Source: Campylorhamphus procurvoides (Eukaryota > Chordata > Aves > Passeriformes > Dendrocolaptidae). Taken from it: a stretch of DNA of 64,000 nt. Positions 55,160 through 64,000 of this stretch are shown piece after piece. The stretch spans positions 208,533 to 272,532 of the forward strand of contig WBMV01008566.1 in the NCBI GenBank assembly GCA_013396655.1. Reading direction: 5' to 3'. A program made the translations under genes and the position numbers. The notes below the pieces were generated by a model, which ran no database searches, had not been told where the DNA came from, and saw nothing but the letters and a program-made list of their open reading frames with translations. The number at the start of each line of letters is the position of its first letter. Position 1 is the first letter of the stretch.

Positions 55160-55701
55160 NNNNNNNNNNNNNNNNNNNNNNNNNNNNNNNNNNNNNNNNN
55201 NNNNNNNNNNNNNNNNNNNNNNNNNNNNNNNNNNNNNNNNNNNNNNNNNNNNNNNNNNNNNNNNNNNNNNNNNNNNNNNNNNNNNNNNNNNNNNNNNNNN
55301 NNNNNNNNNNNNNNNNNNNNNNNNNNNNNNNNNNNNNNNNNNNNNNNNNNNNNNNNNNNNNNNNNNNNNNNNNNNNNNNNNNNNNNNNNNNNNNNNNNNN
55401 NNNNNNNNNNNNNNNNNNNNNNNNNNNNNNNNNNNNNNNNNNNNNNNNNNNNNNNNNNNNNNNNNNNNNNNNNNNNNNNNNNNNNNNNNNNNNNNNNNNN
55501 NNNNNNNNNNNNNNNNNNNNNNNNNNNNNNNNNNNNNNNNNNNNNNNNNNNNNNNNNNNNNNNNNNNNNNNNNNNNNNNNNNNNNNNNNNNNNNNNNNNN
55601 NNNNNNNNNNNNNNNNNNNNNNNNNNNNNNNNNNNNNNNNNNNNNNNNNNNNNNNNNNNNNNNNNNNNNNNNNNNNNNNNNNNNNNNNNNNNNNNNNNNN
55701 N
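55160..55701. other. Assembly gap (542 N)
   Basis: A run of unknown bases ending directly at the GC-rich island. GC-rich first exons are often missing from bird assemblies, so the gap may hide the main part of a promoter and first exon. Confidence 0.99.
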
Positions 55702-56145
55702 GAGCGGGAGGGAGAAGGGAAGAGGGTGACAGGCTGAGCGAGGAGGGGGAGGCAAGGGCGTGTTGGCAGAGATGCGATGAGTGGCAGGGAAAAGGCGAGG
55801 AGGAAGATGGAAACGCAGGGAGGCAGAGACGGCGAGAGGAAGGGAGAATGCAGATGCGCGGTGGGGAAGGGAAGAGCCAGGAGGGAAGAGGGGATGCTGG
55901 AGCGGGAGATTGCTGCCCTTGCCATGTCCAGCCCCGCGAGGTGTGCCCGGCCGCGGGAGCCCCCAGACACCGCCCGGGGCGGGGGCGCTGGACGGAGCGG
56001 GGTGTGCGGGCACGGAGAGCCGGGTCTGTCCGTCCGTGCGCATCGCCGCGGGCTGCACCGGAGGGGCCGCTGTGCCCCGCGGGCTGGGGGATGGAGCGGC
56101 GGCGTGGAGGGGATTCGGCGAGGTCCTGAGAAACCTGTGACGTAA
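55702..56145 (+). promoter_or_regulatory. CpG island, candidate AKAP2 promoter and first exon
   Basis: About 40 CpG dinucleotides lie in some 440 bases, in a window where CpG is otherwise rare. The left part is purine-rich (GAGG and GGGA runs) and the right part is very GC-rich (CCGGCCGCGGGAGCC and similar). The right edge ends with TGACGTAA at 56138-56145, close to a CRE/ATF site. AKAP2 follows PALM2 on the same strand in other vertebrates and has its own promoter, so this is the likely start of AKAP2 (a PKA-anchoring protein). Three overlapping + strand open frames in the island (55777-56145, 55781-56140, 55848-56129) have only composition-driven Arg/Gly-rich sequence and no AKAP2 match, so a non-coding first exon is more likely. 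Possible donors such as GAG|GTGTGC and GAG|GTCCTG are weak. Strand and gene identity are inference from synteny. Confidence 0.6.
56138..56145 (+). promoter_or_regulatory. CRE/ATF-like site TGACGTAA
   Basis: One base from the full CRE palindrome TGACGTCA, at the edge of the CpG island. CREB/ATF proteins bind such sites when unmethylated. One short motif is weak evidence on its own. Confidence 0.35.
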
Positions 56146-56819
56146 TTATTTTTTAATCAGCATGTTTTTTTCATGGCCATCTCAATTTTTCCTGGACTCC
56201 CCTTTATGAACCTAAAATCTCCTGTATCTTTGTTCCAAATATTTCTATTTTTAGATTCCTCCATAACAGCAATGCATGAGTTTTAAATATTTTGTTCCCT
56301 TTTTAACTTGGCCTCTGCTGAGGACCACTGCGGTGGTCCTCAAAACTTCTCAAACACTGGTGTCTCTTCCCAAAAAGTTATTGAAATTATTACTGAGGTG
56401 GGCAGGCGGGCAGCTATTGGGAATATCAGTGTCTGAGTTCCTGATAACATTAATCATTAGACATAAAGAGCAGTAATCATACTGAAGTTTGGGTTTTATC
56501 TTAAGATGAATTGCCTTTCAGCTCCCAAGAAGATGGACATTGGGCAGTAAGAACCAGCCTAATGTTAGAAGAGAGAGAACATATTCCCCAGTTGTGATTT
56601 TACCAATGGAATAAATATGTTGTTTTATTATGGGGAGTGATTAACAGTTCAATGTTGAAATGACATTCTCTGATTCTAGTATTGTCTCATAGCTCTGGTA
56701 TGTCAATTTGTATTCCTGCTGTGTAAGTGTTTTGCAGAGGTTTTGCCTATCTGGCAGGGATTTAGTTCACTTTCACAATTACATTTTCTGGTCTCAGCAG
56801 CCTCAGGAACCCAAAGAAG

Positions 56820-56878
56820 GTGTGTGTGTGTGTGTGTATATACACACATATATATATGTATGTGTATATATATATACA
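56820..56878. repeat. (TG)n/(TA)n microsatellite
   Basis: TGTGTGTGTGTGTGTGTATA passes into ACACATATATATATGTATG and then a second TA run. The segment is purely alternating purine-pyrimidine and could adopt non-B DNA. Confidence 0.95.
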
Positions 56879-57389
56879 TCTGTAGCTTTTGTAATCCATG
56901 GCTTCTTTTTTCCCAAGAAGTGCAAGTTATTTCATGTATTTTAGATCATACTTTTATGTCTCTGTGCACAGCAGAGGGTTGAAGTTATAGCTGAAATTGT
57001 GTTCATTGAAGTATATTCATTGTAAGTATTTCTGAGCTGTCAGTATTGAGTGCTCTTTATTGATTTATCTTCATTTTAAACCTGAATGCCAGTCCATTGG
57101 CAGCCCTGCTGTCGTCTCTGCCGAAGTAAGTTTTCACAAATATAAAATGTTACATACAAATACTGGCTTTAAAGAACTGATACGTTGGTTTTTTTGTGTT
57201 AGTTTTCCAGTAGCTGTCAAAGAGGACAGGTCTCGGGTGAACTCTTAAGTAAATTAAGCCATATTTATAGATATCTTGCCACAGTCCCAGGAACACATAG
57301 CTTTTGTGGCCACTGATGGTTATTTCCCTTCACAGTGGATGTGCATCTTCTGTACGAAGGAGTGTGTGCAGTCCTTTCAAATTACTCAA

Positions 57390-57450
57390 AAGTCCTGTTG
57401 ACTTCAGCCAGAGTTTTGGCTAAATGAAGAATACAGGATTGTATGACTTA
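57390..57450. repeat. Possible MITE-like relic
   Basis: AAAGTCCTGTTGACTTCAGC, CAGAGTTTTGGCTAAATGAA and TACAGGATTGTATG contain the TTGACTTCA core and part of the arms of the palindromic elements noted elsewhere. Confidence 0.4.
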
Positions 57451-60315
57451 CAGAGTGAAAAGTACACCCAGCAGAATCCTGAGCAGTTTGGTATATACTT
57501 TTGATCATAACATCATAAAACAATTTAATTCGTGCCTGGCTTGTTTTGTCTAAGTTACAAAAATCACTTTTGCTACTGGAAACACCTGCTGATTTAGCAA
57601 CTGCTATTGATAGCAAGACAAGAGCTACACAATGCAACATCTAGAACTGTCCCTATTATTACTATTCGCAGTGTGATTTTTCTCTTGTTGATGTACTGCT
57701 GTACCCTTTCTCGGGCAATTCTGACTTCAACTGCGGGCCATTAGTACATTGACTGCGATAAAGAGGGTTGTTCAAACTGCCATCACCCCTTTAAAAACCA
57801 AAGTTTTGGCAGCTGTGTCTCCTAGCAGTCTGTGCTGAAGGGGACACATCTTGGCTCACATGGGTACTGTGTCACCTGGCCCACTGAAGTCGATCTTAAA
57901 TCCTGCATTACTGTGGTACAACTTTTCATTGCTTGCCTCCCATTTTTAGGCTGATGGTTTGTGTTTGTTTCAATGCCAAAACTTAATGAAAGTTCCCTAG
58001 GAAATTCTGGACTCATAATTCATTGAGGAAGAGTCCTTTCCAATTCTCCCACCCACTAGAAGCAATCCATTGAAGTTGATATGGATAGTCTTGTCATTCA
58101 AATTATGGGGAGGAAGAAGTTGCCCTATTTATTTATGATGATGTTGGCTTACCTGAGTATTGCATTTGCCCTGTAGGGGATGTTCTTTAATGGTCTGCTG
58201 ACCTAGACCACTAGAGTCCAGCTCTATAAAATCAAGTTTAATTTTCAAATACAGCAGCAGCACTGAATGAATGCCAGCAGATGCAGTTATATCTATAATT
58301 TATGTAGTTTTCTTTGAGCCATATGCCAAAAGGTGCTCATTTTCTCCTGCATCTCAAAAATTTCAAGTAATGTCTGCTTAACTCATAGTAAGACTTTGGC
58401 TTGCATTGCTCCAGTAAACAAGTATTCCTAATCAGTCTGTTTCATCCTTGTGAATGATAAATAGTAATTACTTATGGCAAAATTAATATAGTTGAGCGTG
58501 GTCCATACTCCATGAACTTTCCAGCCTGGGATTCATTTGTTGGTAAGAATGTATTTCACAGTACAGCTTGATGGAGGGGGACCTGGAGAGTGATTCTGTG
58601 GTTTGATCTTCAGTGAAGAACTAAACCTTGCAGTCTTCCTCTCTCCTGGGGTAGGTCAATTAGAAAGGGTTTTCATCTCAGCCATCTTCAAATGAGAGAT
58701 AATCCAGTTGGAGTTGGTAGTGTTGACTGTTCGTATGTTCCAAGAAATATGAAAGGTTTTTCTAGAGAGTTAGTCACCTCAGATTAGTAAAATTTTTTTA
58801 GAGAACCTGATGGTAACCTGTCATTGTAGCCATTGTGGTTGCCTGGAGGAGTCTAGATGTTGATGAAGATGCATCTCAGGGGCCTTCCTATATTGTTTTC
58901 TGTCATCAGGTAGGGAGTCATGGTAAATCAGTACGGAAATGTGTACAAAGCTTTAAAAAATGTGCATTGCTCGCAGTGACTTCAGGAGACCAAAAATATC
59001 TCTCACTCCATCCTGAAAATCAAGTCTGAATCCTTGATGCAGAAGTTTACCAACCATAAAATAGAACTCTTGTTTCTTCTCTTTTCCTTCTCTACACTGG
59101 CCGATCTTCAGGGCTTTTTTTTAACAATTTTCACTCAAACACAGTGTGTTGGAACTGTAATTTCAGCTGTTACTGGAAGCTTATTTCTCAAATAATCACA
59201 TTCACTGTACTTGGTTCTGGTATTATGACAAAACTAACAAGAAAGAGGATATGTTTTTCATACTAAAATTCTGAGTTATCAACACAAATTGTGGGGTTGC
59301 TTTTGGTGATAAGCAGTCTTCAGTAATCCATTACAACTGTAAATCATGCCATCCTTTAAAAAAAGATCATTTGACTTAAGCTTAATGAGAGTTCAGAGTT
59401 CAGTTTTTGTTTATTTGATGACAGATGCTGGATTTACAGGACAAAGCAGAACTGTATCTTTAGAGAAATTCCTCAGAAGTGTTATTAAAATGCTTAAGTG
59501 TAAGAAGACTCAACTGTTGGATTACTTAATGTGACACCTAGATGCAATGTACTGTGAAAGTGAGAGTTTTCCCTAGGTATTGCATTAACAGAGAGAATTA
59601 TTTATTTAATCCCTTATTAATAACAGAGGAAAACAATACTGCATTTATAAAGGATCAGACTCCCTTCAGAACATGTATGCATCTTTAGAAAGGTTAGGAA
59701 TATTGCTTTAAAAGACCTGCACAAGCAGGGAAAACTTTAATATGTGCTGCTGAATCACAAAAGCTCATGCTGTTCATTTTGGAATTTTCTTTCCATCTTT
59801 GTCTAATTGACTGAAGAGATGAACCATGGGGAAAGGATGCTTCCAAAGCTCTGGTTTTTTGGTTTTGTTTTCCAGAATCTGTTGGTTCCACTGTTTTCTT
59901 TTGTGGTCCTCTGTATCATAATTTTCCTCTTCTCCAATTTTTCTTTATTAAGAAAAGGGAATTAAAAGATATTAAAAGGGAAAAAGAGCAGAAAACTTCC
60001 TGTGTGTGAAGTGCTAAATTCACATCACCTTATGTACTTCAGAGGGGAAGGGTTCTCCTTGTTTTACCAGCTTTATTCTACATTTTTTGTGTTGCTTTAT
60101 ATAGCGTCTGTTCATATAATTTATGCATGAATCAGGAAAACTTTTTAAGGGCGTAGTGGGTACAGGGAAAGATGGCTAATATCCTTCTTGTTTATTCCTT
60201 CTCTAGCAGCTAAATTTCACTGCTTTAACAGAATAGTGAGAAAAACTATTTCCTGCCATGGTAGTTGCAAAATACCTTTAAACTGGTGACACATCAGGAT
60301 TGTACTCTTTTAAAT

Positions 60316-60420
60316 GTGCACACACATGCACACAAGACACACACACACACACACATATGCAAAAACAAACAAGCAAACAAAACCAACTTAGCAAACAAAT
60401 AAACACCACCAAACCCACAA
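60316..60420. repeat. (CA)n microsatellite followed by (CAAA)n-like tract
   Basis: CACACACACACACACACATA is followed by AACAAACAAGCAAACAAAAC and similar units. Simple sequence without a recognisable source element. Confidence 0.9.
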
Positions 60421-61787
60421 AAGCTGCTGCTTCAATCACTCAATAACTAAGTATGACTATCAGCTGGGCCGCAGTGCAAATGTAGATGCACATGAGGACA
60501 TATGCAGCTTTCTTCATAACAGTTCTTCTCGGGAACTGATATTTGACATCAGAGATGTTATTTTTTTAACTAGTAAAACCAAAAATTTAAGTGGACATCT
60601 TGTGCTTCATTGTCTGGAACAGTGACACCAGCATTGTTTGAGTTGAGCTTCATAACAGCCATTTTTTTCCCCAGCACTCCAGGGAAAAATACAGCTCCAT
60701 CTGTATACGTGGCTGGAGTGCACTATTTTTGTGTCTCATTAAATGTGGGGCAAGTTTTGTAGTGCCAGTTGAGAATAATTCCCTATTAGGACTGCCAATA
60801 CACAACATGGATCTATCCATCTTTGGAAAAGCTTCAGTTTTAAGAAGTTCCCTTTTTTTAAAAATTACTCTTCTTGGACAGACTTCAGAAAGATAACAGA
60901 CCAAAAATAGGAACCATCTGAAATGTATACCTATATTAGCATCCTGCATGAAACTCGACTGGCAAACTAATTAAGTCAATATTAATCTATTAGTAAAGCT
61001 TGGAGTTTTCACACAAGTAAAGAAGAAAAGATTATTTTTGTTGAAGTGAGTGAGTGAGATTTAACCAGCAGTTTTTGTACAGATCTTTTGCCTCTCTAAT
61101 TTTGTTCTATTAGTATATTGTTCTATTAGCAGTGCTCCTGTAGCTTTGTAAGAAAGACAATGTGAAGCTGATCTCAAATCTTTAAATATTATTCTGTCAA
61201 CTTCCTCAGAAATAGGTCATTTATTTCCAATTTTAGAGTTCCCTATTAGCTGCTACCCTGCCCCAAGAGTGAGTGCAAGAACAGATTTTTCCTGGCAATG
61301 CTCTTGAGAACCCACATGTTGGTATAGGAACTACTATCAATAAACCCACAGAGTCACTTAACCTGGTTTTAAAACAATTAAAGTACATGCAAGGTGAACA
61401 AACTGTTGTGGATTGTGTTGTGGTTTGATGTTCCCACTGTCCCATTTCAAGATGCCTTTTGCTGGCACAGCTTGGTCTCACCAGGGAACGGAGGACTGTG
61501 GCCTAAGTGTGAAGGAAAGTCTGGAGGACCAGGTGTGTGAGGAGAAAATGCAACAACAGGAGTTCACACGCATTGAGGTCTCAACACTGTGTTGTTTCAA
61601 GTGTTTACAATGTGTGGCTGGGACAGGGACACACCAGGGCATGTTCCCAGCAGCACTGTTCTGATGTGGCTTGGCAGAGCAGGGAGACTGATCCAGTCTC
61701 TCATTGCTCCTTGCTCCTGCTGCTGGTTGCAATCATCAAAAAGAAAAATTGAGCCAAAGTTATGGTCAGACTTTTCCCTTTCAGTAT

Positions 61788-61843
61788 ATTCATAGAATCT
61801 TAGATGCATTTAGGTTGGGAAAGGCCCCTAAGATCATCAACTG
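61788..61843 (-). repeat. Short CR1 3'-end fragment, antisense
   Basis: ATTCATAGAATCTTAGATGC followed by TTTAGGTTGGGAAAGGCCCC and TAAGATCATCAA is the reverse complement of a CR1 3' terminus. Confidence 0.8.
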
Positions 61844-64000
61844 TAAAACTATGGCAATTCTATGTTTTTTTGCTGTGAAAGTCCTGGATACACTGAACAC
61901 ACTGGTTCACTGTGTCACTGAAAATAGCTTAGTCAAACAAACCATTTTGGTCATTTAGTCAGATCTAGAGTAGCACAGAAGAACCTGTGCTGCCTTTAGA
62001 TGCTGTTGTTTCATCTGATAGGTGCCTGAGCCTGTCGTGCATCTCTTTGATGTTCCCAGTTTCCATGATGCTTCCTTCCCATCACTGCCTTTGGCTTGCT
62101 TAAGATCTTTAGTTTAACGTACACTTTTCTGGTTCAATTCCTGACTTTGTTTAATTTAAAAATGTCAAACAGAGACATATTAACTTCCTTTACATATCTT
62201 ATTGCCAATGAAAGTTTGTTCTTCCTCTCTGATTCTGAGGTCGATATGAATCTCCTCTGAATACCTGGTGAACAGCAGCTCTCAGGAAGCAGACCAGCAG
62301 CTAGACTTTAGAGTTCTTTGGAATTCGTATTGTTCCACCTAAAATGCTTTTAAAAAAAGCCAGCATAGACTGAAGAAGTGCCCATTCACTTCCTGAAAAT
62401 GAGACCTCTTAACAGTGTTTTTCATGGGCACTCTGAACATCCCTATCCTGTTGCCTGTTTGGCTTTCCTGAGTGATACATTTGTAAGGTCCGGGTTTATT
62501 TGCATTGTGATGTATAAAATATGTTTATCATCTTGGTTGATGAGAACAGAAGTGGCATGGTACAGCGGCTCAGAAAGCATATTGACAGATTTGTAGGGAA
62601 TAGTTCTCACTTTAAATTAAAAATACCTTTTAATTAGTTGATATTTTTGACCAGGATATATTTTAAGCCCTCACACTTCTCCAAAAATCTTTTTCTATCT
62701 AATTAATCTAGAGGTAGCAGTGGGGAACTCAGGTAATTTTGAAGTTTCTAGGAGCATTAGCCTTGGGGAAAAAAATCACTTTTGGAATTGTCACTGAAAA
62801 GCTGACAACAGCTACTGGCATATTTAGACAGGCCTGGAGCCAGTTTGTGACACTATTAGCACATAAGCAGGACTCTCCAGAATTTAGCTTTGAGTGGCAG
62901 TTAATTGCACAGACTTTTTGCTGATTTCTTGGGGCTGGGTGCTGGCAGTCCATGTCACAGTTGAATCCCAAATAGTATTCAGTGATTGAGCCGAATCTTC
63001 CAGTCTTTCAGAATCAGCTGTGCTAAAAAGAAGAACCTGCAATAGAAGTAATGTTTCTTGTAGGAATGTTTCTTGCTAATGTCTTTTTGTCAGATGTCAT
63101 CAAATGCCTTCTGCTCTGAATAAAAAGTTGTTAGGCCATTCTGCCTGTCATTCATTCCCAAGGCCTTTCCATTATTCAGGTGTTTCATCTGTATAGCACC
63201 AACAGTTCAACAGCAGCATTGCTTTATTCTTCTCTGCTTCTTGTGGGATATGGGGGAAACTCAGAAGTTCAGCTCTCAGGCATGTCTTGCCTACTGTTCT
63301 TGTTGACTCTGGCAAGTCAGTATATCCTGCTGGTCTGGGTAAAGGACGTGACTTTGCTGTGATGAGCTGGATAGGGTTTGTATTAAACCATCTCCTGCTG
63401 GAAACCTGTTTTCTTTCTGGAAGAAAAGGATGATAGGACTGTTCTCTTGTGTATTGCAAGACTATGTATTATCCAAACTTTCTGAAGGGAAATGAAGCCA
63501 ACACCCTAAGTTCTTGGCAAGCATGAACTGTCAAAAAAGGGACTTTATAGGGCAGCCTGAGGGAATATTACCAACTGATAACCATTTGCCTGGGGTGTAG
63601 ATCCGCAGGGGCAAGGGAGCAGGTACATGATATTTTTTAAATATTTCTCTTCCTCTGCCCCTGGGACATGTTTCTGCAGAGCGAAAGATAAAACTGGGGT
63701 TGTGCAGATGGTAACGTGTGTGGTGTGTCTGTGTCTGTTAGGCAGTGGTAAGCAAGCCAGTGGCAAAAAAGGAAAAAAAAAAAAACGCACAAAAAAGTCT
63801 TGTCACATCAACTTCTTGGTTTCTATTAAAAATAGTGAGTAATGTGGAAGATGGAGAGTGAGATGAGGTTATTTATGCCAGCATTCATTAAGTTGAGAGC
63901 CAGATGGCATTTAAAGCTGTGGCCAAGTTGCATTGGCCAGAAGTATTCATCTGCAGATGCAATGGATCTGAGGTAATTAAAACGCAGGTAATTAAAATAT

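Larger units (their letters stand above)
56146..64000. other. Non-coding region after the CpG island, presumed first AKAP2 intron
   Basis: Base composition returns to AT-rich directly after the island. No AKAP2 coding exon (the large central exon or the first exon joined to PALM2) is recognised. Simple repeats lie at 56820-56878 and 60316-60420, and a short CR1 end at 61788-61843. All open frames are short and unrelated to known domains. Confidence 0.5.

Noticed and set aside
55050..56058. Long open frames of 306 and 317 codons on the minus strand
   Set aside because: Most of their length is the N run, which cannot contain a stop. The remainder is Pro/Ser/Leu-rich sequence opposite a purine-rich tract.
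55777..56145. Arg/Gly-rich open frames in the CpG island as coding first exons
   Set aside because: All three frames stay open because GC-rich DNA lacks stop codons, and none matches AKAP2 or another protein I know.
60300..60420. Regular CA and CAAA units as a CRISPR-like array
   Set aside because: Simple microsatellite units without unique spacers, in an animal genome.

Overview
The window is vertebrate nuclear DNA, almost certainly from a bird. It has sparse exons with consensus splice sites, very few CpGs outside one island, abundant CR1 LINE fragments carrying the avian 3' end, an LTR that resembles avian endogenous-retrovirus LTRs, and many old palindromic MITE-like repeats familiar from archosaur and turtle genomes. 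There are no prokaryotic operons and no CRISPR array.

The only protein-coding gene I can support is the 3' part of PALM2 (paralemmin-2) on the + strand. A 34-codon internal exon lies at 2111-2212. The large terminal coding exon lies at 11289-12037 and ends in a CaaX box, Cys-Ile-Val-Met. Both joining phases agree (phase 1). The earlier PALM2 exons must lie upstream of base 1. In other vertebrates PALM2 is followed on the same strand by AKAP2, and read-through PALM2-AKAP2 transcripts skip the PALM2 terminal exon. This window fits that layout. A CpG island at 55702-56145, partly hidden by an assembly gap, is a good candidate for the AKAP2 promoter and first exon. No AKAP2 coding exon is recognised before base 64000.

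Layout: 1-2110 is PALM2 intron with a CR1 tail. 2213-11288 is the last PALM2 intron; it holds a degenerate antisense CR1 with a nested CR1 3' end and a near-exact threefold repeat broken by one N and a 313-base gap, which is probably an assembly error. From 12038 to about 20165 is the presumed 3' UTR and downstream flank, with several poly(A) signals. 20166-55159 is AT-rich non-coding DNA between PALM2 and the island, holding a probable ERV LTR, CR1, MIR and MITE-like relics, and one exon-like segment of unknown status. 55160-55701 is a gap. 56146-64000 is probably the first AKAP2 intron.

Most long open frames here are chance reading frames in AT-rich DNA or lie inside repeats. I see no previously undescribed biological system. 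The points most worth a second look are the PALM2-AKAP2 exon architecture, the CpG island and the duplicated assembly segment.
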